From positions 1-54,702 of the forward strand of contig CALBAX010000045.1 of assembly GCA_937926875.1 (NCBI GenBank): a stretch of DNA of 54,702 nucleotides, read 5' to 3'. Numbering within the stretch: position 1 is the stretch's first letter; each line of letters begins with the position of its first letter. This DNA comes from an uncultured Desulfovibrio sp. (GTDB taxonomy: Bacteria > Desulfobacterota > Desulfovibrionia > Desulfovibrionales > Desulfovibrionaceae). Positions 24,290 through 31,868 of this stretch are shown here, one piece after another. A model generated the notes under the pieces. It searched no databases, was not told the DNA's origin, and saw only the letters and a list, made by a program, of their open reading frames with translations. The position numbers were made by a program, and so were the translations under genes.

Positions 24290-25465
24290 CTACGGCTGTA
24301 CCTGCCGCACGATATCGGCGTCGACGAGGTCAAAGCCAAGTTCCGCCGCCAGATTCATGGCAGCTATGGCAAAATTGCTGATGGCCAGCGGGTAGCCAAG
24401 ATATACTCCGGCGGAATTGAGCCCGCGTGCCACGATCAGCTGGTCATGCAGTTCCTCGATCCCGTCCGGGGAAAAAACATCCTCCAGGCAGGCGCCCGCC
24501 CTTTGGAAGCGGAAGGCGAGAAAATCCCCGGGCTGCTTGATGGGCGGCAGCTCCACCACATCGCAGCGTTGCACCACCTCGCGCACGTCGCTCTGGGTGC
24601 TGGAAAGCTTGTCCCTGAGTTCGGTCTGCCCGATGAGGATGATGGACAGCAGGCGGCGCATGCCGTCCTTGAGTTCCCAGAATCGCTTGAGGGCCTTCAA
24701 GGTGTGCATGTGCAAGTCGTGGGCTTCTTCGATGACGAGGCAGTGCCGGAAGCCCGCACGGCTGGATTCCACCAGCACCTTGTGCAGCTTGCGGGCACGC
24801 ATCTCCGGGCTGGGCGGCACGCTGGTTCCGGGCGAGACGGTGGAGATGATGGCCTCGGCGATGTGCGGGGCGCGCAGCGGCTTCCCGTTCTTTTCCGATT
24901 CCGCCATGCTCAGGGTGTACGGTTCCACCACGATGACGGATTCCCCATTCAGGCGCAGACGCTCCACCAGTTCCTCGCGCAGCGTGGACTTGCCGGAGCC
25001 GGATTCACCAACCACGGCCAGGAAATTACCGTTGACTGCGGCATCGTGCATGGTCTCACGCACAAAGCGGCTGTCCGGATTCAGGTAGACATCCTCCACG
25101 CCTTGCGGATCTGCGAAGGGATCGCGCAGCAATTTGAAGTGCTGGCGGGTGGACATCTTGAGGTGCTGTTTACGGATAATCATATCGTTTTCCTCTTGGC
25201 TGCTTTCGCCATTCTTTTCTTTTACGTCCGTTTCTTCGTCTCTGAGCGCCCATTCCGCATCCAGACCGTTCGCGCCCGATTCCTCCAGCAGGGAGATCAG
25301 CGCATTTTTAAGTCCGGTCCAGTCTTTTTTGGGCGGCAGCCCCTTGCGCAACAATATATTGATGGTCGCGGGGCTCACATTGCAGGCTGCCGCCGCCTGC
25401 CGCTGACTGATTTTGTGGACGGCAAACAGATTTCTGAGCGTCGCAGGATCTGTTAATTGGCGCAT
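24290..25465 (-). CDS. AAA+ transposition target ATPase (MuB-like) with N-terminal HTH
   Basis: 391 residues. An N-terminal XRE-type HTH (residues 5-40: KISQRQAAAACNVSPATINI) is linked by an acidic segment to an AAA+ ATPase with Walker A GESGSGKS at 153-160 and Walker B LVIEEAHD at 243-250. MuB-type proteins coat target DNA, stimulate the transposase and give target immunity. The first 13 bases overlap the transposase gene, so the two are coupled. The ExeA/TniB-like ATPase core with fused HTH fits the BcepMu-type early module better than classical MuB. Confidence 0.9.
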   Translation of the reverse strand: MRQLTDPATLRNLFAVHKISQRQAAAACNVSPATINILLRKGLPPKKDWTGLKNALISLLEESGANGLDAEWALRDEETDVKEKNGESSQEENDMIIRKQHLKMSTRQHFKLLRDPFADPQGVEDVYLNPDSRFVRETMHDAAVNGNFLAVVGESGSGKSTLREELVERLRLNGESVIVVEPYTLSMAESEKNGKPLRAPHIAEAIISTVSPGTSVPPSPEMRARKLHKVLVESSRAGFRHCLVIEEAHDLHMHTLKALKRFWELKDGMRRLLSIILIGQTELRDKLSSTQSDVREVVQRCDVVELPPIKQPGDFLAFRFQRAGACLEDVFSPDGIEELHDQLIVARGLNSAGVYLGYPLAISNFAIAAMNLAAELGFDLVDADIVRQVQP

Positions 25466-27258
25466 GCCCGTCCCCCTTCAAAGCGGATTACGGTCGCGGG
25501 ACGCGGTGCAAAGTGCTCCTGAATGGCCCCGGCCAGCTCTTCCAGCGCCCCTTCCGGCACCTGCACGGGGAAGCGCTTGCGCACCAATGCCATGCAGGCA
25601 GCCGGATCAGCGCTCCATACCTCGCCGCATAGAGCCTTGAGGCGCTGCGCCGCCTGTGCGTGACTAAGCGGCATCGGCGCCACCTGCGGTGTGTCCACGG
25701 GCAACGCTTCGCCCTTTCGGCGCAGGTATTGCGGGGCCTCCTTCACGTCCGCCATAATGTCCAGACCGGCATACGGCACACGGTTGCGGGCCTTATGGGC
25801 CTTTTCGGCCTCTTCAAGACTGTCCGTTCCGTAGGCGCGCATCTTGATTTCCTTGAGAGCCGTTTCCGCCGGGGTATCAGGCGCACGGCGGAAGGTCTCC
25901 CCGATGATCGGAGCTGTGATGTCCCTCCCGGCAGCGTCCTTCTCGATGGGCTGGACCTCAAAGCACAACTTTTCGCCACTCGGGAGCTCCTTGATGACCG
26001 TAATGGCCGGAGCCCGGAAGGGATTGAGGCGCACCACCACGCTGTCGCCTACGCACAGGCCGTGGTAACCCAGCTCGCGCAAGTCGTATTCATGGACTCC
26101 ACAAGCCCGGGTATCCACGCTGATGCGGAACTTGCCGTCGATCTTGCGGCGCACGTCCTGCCAGTGGGCGATGGCCTCCAGCACGGAGCGATCCACCGTC
26201 TTGAGCTGTCCGTCCGTAATGCCGATCCAGAGGTTGTTCCGGGGGCGTCCCGCACGTGTCAGAACGGCGTGGGCGTTGAAATGGCGTCGCCACGCATCCG
26301 CCTGTCGCTGGAGCTCTTCAATGGACGGGGTCTCCATGAAGCGCAGCCGGGACTCAAACCCCTTTTCTACCAGATTTTGCAGGCATTCTACCGTGCCCTT
26401 GGCGCGGGGATTGCCCGCTTCATGCGTTAGGGGGATGACACCAAGGTTATCGAGAAAGTCCCGCACAAGGGAGGAAAGGTTGCCGCTGCCCTTGTCCATG
26501 AGCAGCTGGACAGGGACGCCGTGCAGAGGGTCTCTTTCGCCACGATCGCTTATCGCTTCCACCAGTGTCCTGATGACCCCTTGAGCGTCTTCTCCCTTGG
26601 CCTGTTCGTAGCGCAGGTAAAACGCGTCGCTGAAGTGATCCGCGACGATGTAACGGACGACCCTCTGCCCGGCGATCTCCACCAGTTTCCCGGGCTTGTC
26701 CTTGTTATAGATTTTTTCGTCCAGAAGACGCACACCGCCGCCCTTAAGGCGGTAGAGGACGCAGACAGAGGCGTCGATCTCCCATGTGTGGTTGGGGTGC
26801 AGGCTGCGCAGCTCCGTGGCGGGACGCGCCGCTCCCAGCTGGTCAGGATGGCAGGCGTAGCGGCGCATGGCGCGGGAAAGTGTCGAAGCGCTGGGCATGA
26901 TGACTTCTCCGGTCTCCGGGTTGACAATGCCGAGGCCGTTGGCGGCCAGACGCTCGCGGGCGGCCTTGATGGACGTGATCCGCTTGCCGGTCTGGCGCTC
27001 GCTCAAGTGGGAAAGTCCCCCGACAGCAAGTGCCAGCTCCCGGTCGACACAGGTCTCGCCCTTGTCCGCCCGCGTTTTGCGTCCGCTGCTCCAGCCCGTA
27101 TGCTTTTTGAGAAGGGCGTACACGCTCTTTTTGCTCTTTCCCAGCGTGGCGGCGGCGCGTTCCATGATGCGGCCGCGCTCACCACCAACGGCGGGAGCCG
27201 CCGCAAGTTCCTTTGCCGTTTCGTGCAGAAAATCTTGCTGTGCGGGCGTGAGAGCCAT
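25453..27258 (-). CDS. DDE transposase (MuA-like, rve core)
   Basis: 601 residues. Domain order: N-terminal HTH DNA-binding segments (about 1-130, with GKSKKSVYALLKKHTG), RNase H-like catalytic core with D162 in HTWEIDASV, D255 in LLMDKGSGN and E291 in NPRAKGTVE, then a Mu-C-type beta-barrel (about 395-450) and a C-terminal tail for ATPase contact. It cuts phage ends and joins them to target DNA in replicative transposition. All three catalytic residues are intact, so the transposase may be active even if other genes are damaged. Confidence 0.94.
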   Translation of the reverse strand: MALTPAQQDFLHETAKELAAAPAVGGERGRIMERAAATLGKSKKSVYALLKKHTGWSSGRKTRADKGETCVDRELALAVGGLSHLSERQTGKRITSIKAARERLAANGLGIVNPETGEVIMPSASTLSRAMRRYACHPDQLGAARPATELRSLHPNHTWEIDASVCVLYRLKGGGVRLLDEKIYNKDKPGKLVEIAGQRVVRYIVADHFSDAFYLRYEQAKGEDAQGVIRTLVEAISDRGERDPLHGVPVQLLMDKGSGNLSSLVRDFLDNLGVIPLTHEAGNPRAKGTVECLQNLVEKGFESRLRFMETPSIEELQRQADAWRRHFNAHAVLTRAGRPRNNLWIGITDGQLKTVDRSVLEAIAHWQDVRRKIDGKFRISVDTRACGVHEYDLRELGYHGLCVGDSVVVRLNPFRAPAITVIKELPSGEKLCFEVQPIEKDAAGRDITAPIIGETFRRAPDTPAETALKEIKMRAYGTDSLEEAEKAHKARNRVPYAGLDIMADVKEAPQYLRRKGEALPVDTPQVAPMPLSHAQAAQRLKALCGEVWSADPAACMALVRKRFPVQVPEGALEELAGAIQEHFAPRPATVIRFEGGRACAN

Positions 27259-27270
27259 AGCCGCCCCCCT

Positions 27271-28281
27271 TTATTCCCTGTTGTCGTTCATGTCCGTCCC
27301 GTCGTCCTGCGGCAGCTCAAGGTATGCCCGCAAATCGACGTCGATCCCCGCGCCGAGAAGGGCCTCGGCCACGGAATTGGCCAGCACACTGACGCGCTTG
27401 TGTATCCACATGCAGGTTTCGTCCGTGGATCGTTCGTCCTGCATGACTGCGGCGCAGCGGGAAGCAAGGCCCATGACAGCCACGAACACGGCCTGACACT
27501 CGCTGTCCACATCGGCACGTGCCTGCGCATTAGCCTCATTGCGTGCCGTGACCCTGTCGTCAGGGCTCATGCTGGTCAGCCGGGCCACCTGTTCTTCCAG
27601 GGCGTCCAGCTTTTCGCTTTTTTCCTTGCTGACCTTTTCCTTGGCCTGCATGTCGGCTTCCAGTTCTTTTCTGTCCGCCTTGGCCTTGGCCAGCTCCAGC
27701 CGAAGGTCGGCCAGCTTTTCTTTGACCTCTTCCGGGCCTTCGGCTGCGGCCACGTCATCCAGTATGGCCTGCCTCTCTTCCGGCGGCAGGGCCGCGATGC
27801 CGTTACGCAACAGGCGCAGGTCACGGTAGCCAAGGCCGAGCTTCTCCTGCATCTCCATAAAGTCCCCGCCGAACGCGGCGAGATTTTGCAGGTCGACATC
27901 TATCTTGCGCTTGCTGTATCCATACGCTGCGCAGAACTCCTCCCAGGTAGTGACGGTCACGGTCTCGCCGCTGGCCCTGTCGGTGACGCGGGCGCCCTTG
28001 TAGGCCTTGCTGTCGCGGATCTGGGCGAACAGCTTGAGCATGGCCACGCGGTTGGCCGTCTCGTTGTACTGAAAGGCGGTGATCATGCCCGCCGCCTCGG
28101 CAACGCGCAGGCTTTGTGCAAGCTGCGCTTTGGGCATCACGGCGGTATCCTGCCGCAATTCGTCCACATAGGCGCGTGTGGTCTGGTCACTCACGATGTC
28201 CGGCGTCGCGGGAGCCGGGCCGTCAATAGGACGGCGGCCACGGGCAGGGGCGGCGATGACGGGGGTATCCATATCTTTCAT
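27271..28281 (-). CDS. Coiled-coil phage protein of unknown function
   Basis: 336 residues, 12 bases upstream of the transposase in the same operon. The N-terminal third is compact (MPKAQLAQSLRVAEAAGMIT, FQYNETANRVAMLKLFAQIR), followed by TTWEEFCAAYGYSKRKIDVD, which looks like a DNA-binding helix pair. Residues about 185-250 are a highly charged coiled coil (EVKEKLADLRLELAKAKADR and on). The end is acidic. A helper in transposition or replication is plausible from position, but no family is recognised. Confidence 0.8.
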   Translation of the reverse strand: MKDMDTPVIAAPARGRRPIDGPAPATPDIVSDQTTRAYVDELRQDTAVMPKAQLAQSLRVAEAAGMITAFQYNETANRVAMLKLFAQIRDSKAYKGARVTDRASGETVTVTTWEEFCAAYGYSKRKIDVDLQNLAAFGGDFMEMQEKLGLGYRDLRLLRNGIAALPPEERQAILDDVAAAEGPEEVKEKLADLRLELAKAKADRKELEADMQAKEKVSKEKSEKLDALEEQVARLTSMSPDDRVTARNEANAQARADVDSECQAVFVAVMGLASRCAAVMQDERSTDETCMWIHKRVSVLANSVAEALLGAGIDVDLRAYLELPQDDGTDMNDNRE

Positions 28282-28290
28282 GTCGGGCTC

Positions 28291-28614
28291 CTAAAGATAC
28301 TGTCTGGCCTTGGCCTGCACGCGGGCCGCGAACTGGTCACGCTGACGGGAAAGGTCGTCCATATACAGGGTGTACACTTGCATGAGGGCCGCCGGTTTCT
28401 CCGTGATGGCCCAGCGGTTCGTCTCCAGCCGTCGCACCCAGCCGGTACTTTCCAGCATGGCAAGATCCCGGCAAATGGTGCTGGGGCTGCATCCGAGGGC
28501 ATCGGCGATCTCCTTGTTGGAAAAGCCGTCCAGCACCCGCTGGAAAAGCAGCTCCACGATCTTCAGGACACGGACGGGGGCCGCGTCGGTCGTCGGATGT
28601 CTCATATCCACCAC
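28291..28614 (-). CDS. Winged-helix DNA-binding protein (IclR/MarR-like)
   Basis: 107 residues. VLKIVELLFQRVLDGFSNKE-IADALGCSPSTICRDLAMLE-STGWVRRLETNRWAIT is a complete winged-helix with recognition helix STICRDLAML, of the type used by IclR-family and phage early regulators; a short helical tail follows (LMQVYTLYMDDLSRQRDQF). Overlaps the upstream gene by 13 bases. A regulator of early transcription is likely. Confidence 0.8.
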   Translation of the reverse strand: MVDMRHPTTDAAPVRVLKIVELLFQRVLDGFSNKEIADALGCSPSTICRDLAMLESTGWVRRLETNRWAITEKPAALMQVYTLYMDDLSRQRDQFAARVQAKARQYL

Positions 28615-29327
28615 CTCGGCTGCGCTAGCAGCTCAAACGGCTGGGGCGCGTCATCGCTTGCCGCCATGCGCACCTGGTTGAGCGGGATGCCCAGCTTGCG
28701 GGCATGAGCTATGGCGTCAGCCACGCCCTCGCTTTCACGCATCCCGTCAAGCAGCAGCACGACGAGGGCATCGCATGTTTCCAGCATCCGCAAAGAGGCC
28801 TCTTTCCAGAAAGGATAATCCGTAGGCAGGCTGCGATCCGCCGAACAGGCAGCGTGCCGCATGGCCACCGGGCACATGACCCGCCAGCCGGAACGGGCGA
28901 ACCACGCCGCGCACTGGCTGGCGATATCCGCACGGGCTGCCCGCTTGGGGGCCTCGGGATGATGGTAGGAGGTGACGACGCACAGAACGGCGGGGTGGTC
29001 ATCCAGCGCCCAGGTGGCGTCGGCGAGGCCCACGTTTTCCACAAACCAGAGCTTGCCCTCGCCGATCCAGCTTTCCGGTACACGGCGCTCATGGGCGTGG
29101 CCACAGGCGGGGCAGTGCCAGCTCAAGGTCAGCTCAAACGCGGTGCTCTGATAATTGTCTCGCCGGGTGATCTCGCACACGGCCATGTCCGGGACGGCAT
29201 GCGGGGACACAGGGTTGTAATGCGGGATGCTTGCCGCCTGCACAAGGCGGCCGGGCCAATCCTTCTTGAACCGGGGCGGTTCCACCTTGCGCCACTCGAT
29301 GAGGGAATCAGGATTGCACAGGCGCAT
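28602..29327 (-). CDS. Zinc-ribbon protein with DUF1937-like (nucleoside deoxyribosyltransferase-type) domain
   Basis: 241 residues. The N-terminal half has WHCPACGHAHERRVPESWI, half of a possible treble-clef zinc site. The C-terminal half (about 110-220) reads CVVTSYHHPEAPKRAARADI ... MLETCDALVVLLLDGMRESE-GVADAIAHARKLGIPL, the pattern of DUF1937 and the nucleoside 2-deoxyribosyltransferase/YtoQ fold (S-x-Y-x-x-P start, C-D-A-L-V-V-L-x-L-x-G-x-x-x-S-x-G-V). I infer a phage enzyme acting on nucleotides; the catalytic Glu can only be guessed. Position is within the leftward early operon. Confidence 0.65.
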   Translation of the reverse strand: MRLCNPDSLIEWRKVEPPRFKKDWPGRLVQAASIPHYNPVSPHAVPDMAVCEITRRDNYQSTAFELTLSWHCPACGHAHERRVPESWIGEGKLWFVENVGLADATWALDDHPAVLCVVTSYHHPEAPKRAARADIASQCAAWFARSGWRVMCPVAMRHAACSADRSLPTDYPFWKEASLRMLETCDALVVLLLDGMRESEGVADAIAHARKLGIPLNQVRMAASDDAPQPFELLAQPRWWI

Positions 29328-29330
29328 GAT

Positions 29331-29537
29331 CTACTCCGCCACATCGGGCCGCACCAGCCCGTCGATTTCGTCCGCGACACCGCGCAGAGTAGCAATGACA
29401 CGGCGCAGCGTATCCCACTGCTCCGTGGTCACATGCCCGGAAAAGGCGGCCAGCTCCGCGCAGACTCCAAGGATGTCCTGTGCCGGGGAGATAAGGGCTT
29501 GCGCTTCCATGGGATGGGTGATACTTGTCTTGTTCAT
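29331..29537 (-). CDS. Small phage protein of unknown function
   Basis: 68 residues, helical, acidic (ITHPMEAQALISPAQDILGV ... TLRRVIATLRGVADEIDGLV). Three bases separate it from the zinc-ribbon/DUF1937-like gene. No family recognised; accepted as real because of tight packing in the operon. Confidence 0.6.
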   Translation of the reverse strand: MNKTSITHPMEAQALISPAQDILGVCAELAAFSGHVTTEQWDTLRRVIATLRGVADEIDGLVRPDVAE

Positions 29538-29542
29538 ATCGT

Positions 29543-29800
29543 TTACCTACTTTGGTTTTGGCGGAACTGGCGGGTTCCGCCTTTTTTGTTTTTGGCTTCC
29601 TTGAGGCACTGATCCATCAGCTTCCTGTATTCCCGGAACATGGGGACGAAGCTGATCTGCCAGTATCTGTTCGCTCCATAGCGGGCAGCATTCAGCCGTT
29701 CTTTCATGTCGTCGCGGGCAGCTCCGTTCTCACTGCCGACCAGAAAGCCGTTGACAAACGCTTCCTTGACGAACTTTTCCAGCTCACGCTCCCTGCTCAT
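29543..29800 (-). CDS. Small phage protein of unknown function
   Basis: 85 residues from the ATG at 29800, which overlaps the stop of the upstream regulator (ATGA, 29797-29800), so this start is favoured over the long upstream open frame. Sequence: MSRERELEKFVKEAFVNGFL, a G-S-E-N-G-A turn, a central Tyr/Trp-rich segment (RYGANRYWQISFVPMFREYR) and a very basic end. Function unknown. Confidence 0.65.
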   Translation of the reverse strand: MSRERELEKFVKEAFVNGFLVGSENGAARDDMKERLNAARYGANRYWQISFVPMFREYRKLMDQCLKEAKNKKGGTRQFRQNQSR

Positions 29801-30018
29801 GCCGTCCGCCTTTCGTCCGTCGGCTCGCCTTCCTTGATGCCGAGCGCCACGGCGATGTCGTGCGCCACGCCGTAATTGCCCTTGGCGCGATCCCGCAACA
29901 GCTCCTGGACCACGCGGACGGGGAAATTGTTGGCTCGCGCCCATGCGGCGGCGGTGAGGCCCTGAGCTTGCAGCCACTCCCGCGCCTCGGCGCGTGTGCG
30001 CAGCTTCTTCTTTTTCAT
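29797..30018 (-). CDS. BcepMu gp16-like DNA-binding regulator (ner position)
   Basis: 73 residues. The start at 30018 is preferred to the ATG at 30024 because the RBS AAGGAG directly abuts 30024 and sits 6 bases from 30018. The sequence LRTRAEAREWLQAQGLTAAA-WARANNFPVRVVQELLRDRA-KGNYGVAHDIAVALGIKEG matches the BcepMu gp16 family (recognised from memory): HTH with W-A-R-x-N-x-F and G-x-A-H-x-I-A-V-A-L-G. In the Mu layout this is the place of ner, the negative regulator of early transcription. First gene of the continuous leftward block. Confidence 0.85.
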   Translation of the reverse strand: MKKKKLRTRAEAREWLQAQGLTAAAWARANNFPVRVVQELLRDRAKGNYGVAHDIAVALGIKEGEPTDERRTA

Positions 30019-30187
30019 GCTCATCTCCTTTGTGGGTAAAGCCCGGATTATGCCGCTCCGGGCGGGCGTCCCGCATGGGCTTGCGGTATTCGCCGTTGCA
30101 CGCTGCTCCGCGAGGTGAACGGAGGTCTACACGGTCGCGGTAGCCGGGGCTCAGGCCCTCGTGGGGCTCCGGCCCGCTTTGAGGTTT
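30019..30187. other. Gap between the gp16-like regulator and the cargo gene leader
   Basis: GC-rich, with imperfect dyads around 30140-30175. A CATAAT sequence on the minus strand (about 30047-30052) could be a -10 box for the regulator gene, but no -35 fits. No gene seen. Confidence 0.3.
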
Positions 30188-30265
30188 CCGGCTCCTCTGG
30201 TAAGATTGATGCTCACCTACTAAACCTCTTCCCAACCCCGGAACCGCTCCGGGAAAAGGAGCCGG
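30188..30265 (+). promoter_or_regulatory. Structured leader that can hide the ribosome binding site of the cargo gene
   Basis: CCGGCTCCT (30188-30196) is a perfect 9-base complement of AGGAGCCGG (30257-30265), which contains the Shine-Dalgarno sequence of the gene at 30270. Between them is a second hairpin, CCCGG AACCGCT CCGGG (30237-30253). Folding would block translation. Pairing is deduced by eye. Confidence 0.4.
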
Positions 30266-30269
30266 AAAT

Positions 30270-30722
30270 ATGGAACTGTATCACTACTGTCCTGTGCCGC
30301 TTGAAAATGGATCCGTCATTACCCCCGGAAATTGGGGGCGCATCATACGTCAGTATCCTATGCCGGACAATTGCAATGCCATTGTCGTCAAGGAACTTCT
30401 TCTGGAGAACATTCGTTTACGTTTATATCCCAGTTATCCAAGTAGACTTGATTGTGCTTATGTCTGCATTGGTGAAGAGAGTGCAAAAGAATTTAAAAGC
30501 CGAAGGGAACTTCATTTTTGTTACCATGTAGACCTTGTCTCTCCCTCTATGCCAAGCTTTCAAGGCTCATGGAAACACTTTGAAATGCCACCTAGATCCC
30601 TTGAGGATTGGCACCGTGCTGCAGAAAAATACTGGTCTACAAACTGGGTCACTGAGTCTCCCAACACGCTTGAGCTACTGACCATGTCCCCCATCAGGAT
30701 TCTCGGTAAGGTTAGCCTGTAA
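30270..30722 (+). CDS. AT-rich cargo protein, DUF2441/ART-like candidate
   Basis: 150 residues. It starts MELYHYCPVPLENGSVITPG-NWGR and continues LRLYPSYPSRLDCAYVCIGE-ESAKEF, FCYHVDLVSPS, then DWHRAAEKYWSTNW and LELLTMSPIRILGKV. The order (Y-H near the start, P-S-R-L-x-C-x-Y/F-V, Y-x-V, A-x-x-Y-W, E-L-L-x-x-x-P-I) resembles the DUF2441/ADP-ribosyltransferase-like group, but this is an impression from memory. Base composition is lower in GC than the prophage average, it is transcribed against the leftward early block and sits beside the repressor, all signs of a cargo (moron) gene expressed in the lysogen. Confidence 0.65.
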   Translation: MELYHYCPVPLENGSVITPGNWGRIIRQYPMPDNCNAIVVKELLLENIRLRLYPSYPSRLDCAYVCIGEESAKEFKSRRELHFCYHVDLVSPSMPSFQGSWKHFEMPPRSLEDWHRAAEKYWSTNWVTESPNTLELLTMSPIRILGKVSL

Positions 30723-30736
30723 GGATCAGCTTTATT

Positions 30737-30756
30737 AGGAGGGGCTTGCCCCTCCT
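30737..30756. terminator. Hairpin between convergent immunity-region genes
   Basis: AGGAGGGGC TT GCCCCTCCT, a 9-bp perfect stem, lies 14 bases after the cargo gene stop and 3 bases before the stop of the convergent gene at 30760. T content is modest on both sides (TAATAAAG on the minus strand). Confidence 0.55.
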
Positions 30757-30759
30757 CCC

Positions 30760-31029
30760 TCAATCAAGAAACTTTGCATAAAGGCATATGTTGCAGGGAT
30801 GATTGTGCGCCTCGCATTTCCTGGCTTCCCTGTAGGGGCAGTCCTCAGATTGGGGATGTTGAAGCAACGTTTTTTCCGTCTTGCCAAGGCGGGAGGCGAT
30901 GCTGCGTAGCGCACAATCCGCACAGATATGGCAGCGCCCGCCCATTCCGTTATTGGCCGTCACAGGCCCGCATTCCGCCTGCTCCCTGCCGTAAAAATCG
31001 CAGTAAATATTACCCGTGGGGCTGATCAT
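30760..31029 (-). CDS. Cysteine-rich small protein, putative zinc binder
   Basis: 89 residues from ATG 31029 with AGGGGA upstream; the frame is open to 31149, but that part is the promoter region. Ten cysteines: IYCDFYGREQAECGPV, GRCHICADCALRSIA, EDCPYREARKCEAHNHPCNI-CLYAKF. The C-x-x-C-x-x-C and C-x-x-x-C groups suggest one or two zinc sites. It is the first gene to the left of the candidate early promoter at 31111-31136. Family not recognised. Confidence 0.65.
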   Translation of the reverse strand: MISPTGNIYCDFYGREQAECGPVTANNGMGGRCHICADCALRSIASRLGKTEKTLLQHPQSEDCPYREARKCEAHNHPCNICLYAKFLD

Positions 31030-31107
31030 CGCTTTCCCCTGTTCTTGTGCCGTGCTCGCCTTTCCTGTAGGGAGGGGGAAGGCGTTTAACGGCGTTTTGT
31101 TAAAAAC

Positions 31108-31136
31108 AATTTGCACCCAATGGGTGCAAAAGTCAA
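31108..31136 (-). promoter_or_regulatory. Candidate leftward early promoter with embedded operator palindrome
   Basis: On the minus strand a -35-like TTGACT (31131-31136) is followed by the 19-bp palindrome TTGCACCCATTGGGTGCAA (31111-31129), ending where a weak -10 (CAAATT or AAATTG, about 31108-31113) would lie. Half-site copies TGGGTGCA (31141-31148) and TTGGGTGAA (from 31163) extend over the repressor start. A repressor bound here would block leftward early transcription. Confidence 0.6.
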
Positions 31137-31152
31137 TAGGTGGGTGCATAAA

Positions 31153-31719
31153 ATGTCCACATTGGGTGAACGTATTAGGTTTATACGCGGGAAACGATCA
31201 AGAGAGGAATTTTCAAATAAATACGGGATACATAGGAACACTCTTGAGCGCTGGGAAAAGGGACTTAGGGTTCCGCCGGAATCTTTTTTGTTGGCTATTT
31301 CAGCGGGTGAAAATGTGGATTTTGGATGGGTGAAAAATGGGGATGGAGAAATAGAATTGCACCCTTCGGATATTAGCCGCGCTGGTGGTGCCCTGAAAAA
31401 AGTTAAAATGGGAAACACGTTTCCCGTTTCAGAACAGGCTAAAAGACAACCCATTGATTTTATTGATTCACAAAAAAATGATTTGGGAAACACGTTTCCC
31501 ATTTTAGAAATGCAGAGGGAACTTCTCCGGATGAGCCAGGAAAATTCCAACTTGCTCCGTCAAAACGGCGACCTCCGCGTCGAGATTGAACGCCTGCGCA
31601 TGGATCTGGAGCGCCGGGACATGCACATCCGTGACCTGGAACGAGAGGTCGCCGAACTGCGGGAGGCGCGGAAGGGGCCTTCCGCTTATGGAAGTGGAGT
31701 TGCGGGGAGTGCGGGTTAA
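31153..31719 (+). CDS. XRE-type phage repressor with C-terminal coiled coil
   Basis: 188 residues from ATG 31153. The N-terminus MSTLGERIRFIRGKRSREEF-SNKYGIHRNTLERWEKGLRV is an XRE/CI-type HTH, followed by VDFGWVKNGDGE as in Phage_CI_repr proteins. The middle has two copies of G-N-T-F-P-[VI]; the C-terminus (about 115-175) is a long heptad-like coiled coil (LLRQNGDLRVEIERLRMDLE). No LexA-type peptidase domain, so induction should not depend on RecA self-cleavage, as in Mu. Lower GC than the late genes. The best candidate for the immunity repressor; likely binds the palindrome at 31111. Confidence 0.85.
   Translation: MSTLGERIRFIRGKRSREEFSNKYGIHRNTLERWEKGLRVPPESFLLAISAGENVDFGWVKNGDGEIELHPSDISRAGGALKKVKMGNTFPVSEQAKRQPIDFIDSQKNDLGNTFPILEMQRELLRMSQENSNLLRQNGDLRVEIERLRMDLERRDMHIRDLEREVAELREARKGPSAYGSGVAGSAG
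31410..31500 (+). repeat. Two identical 16-bp near-palindromes inside the repressor gene
   Basis: GGGAAACACGTTTCCC occurs at 31410-31425 and again at 31485-31500, 75 bp apart and in the same reading frame, encoding G-N-T-F-P both times. Each is a 7-bp inverted repeat around AC. They differ from the operator at 31111, so if they bind protein it is probably another one. Confidence 0.8.
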
Positions 31720-31845
31720 GGTCTATGGAGTGCCCAAAGGATAATTTTTATGGTTTAGGCCGTTATGATCATATCCTGAGAGGATAGGGGCGAGAGAACA
31801 AAAAGCGTCTTTCCCCTTGTTTGTATATTGCCCTAAAGATTTCAG

Positions 31846-31868
31846 GCCCGCCCACAGGCGGGCTTTTT
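31846..31868 (+). terminator. Terminator downstream of the repressor gene
   Basis: GCCCGCC CACA GGCGGGC followed by TTTTT, 127 bases past the repressor stop. It insulates the repressor transcript from the late operon. Confidence 0.85.

Noticed and set aside
29543..30235. Single 230-codon minus-strand gene over the gp16-like regulator
   Set aside because: Two well-packed genes with an ATGA overlap (29797-29800) and good RBS explain the region better; the extra N-terminal part is promoter DNA.
31410..31425. parS-like centromere site
   Set aside because: parS is TGTTTCACGTGAAACA; the palindrome here has the arms in the opposite order (GGGAAAC...GTTTCCC) and no parAB genes are near.
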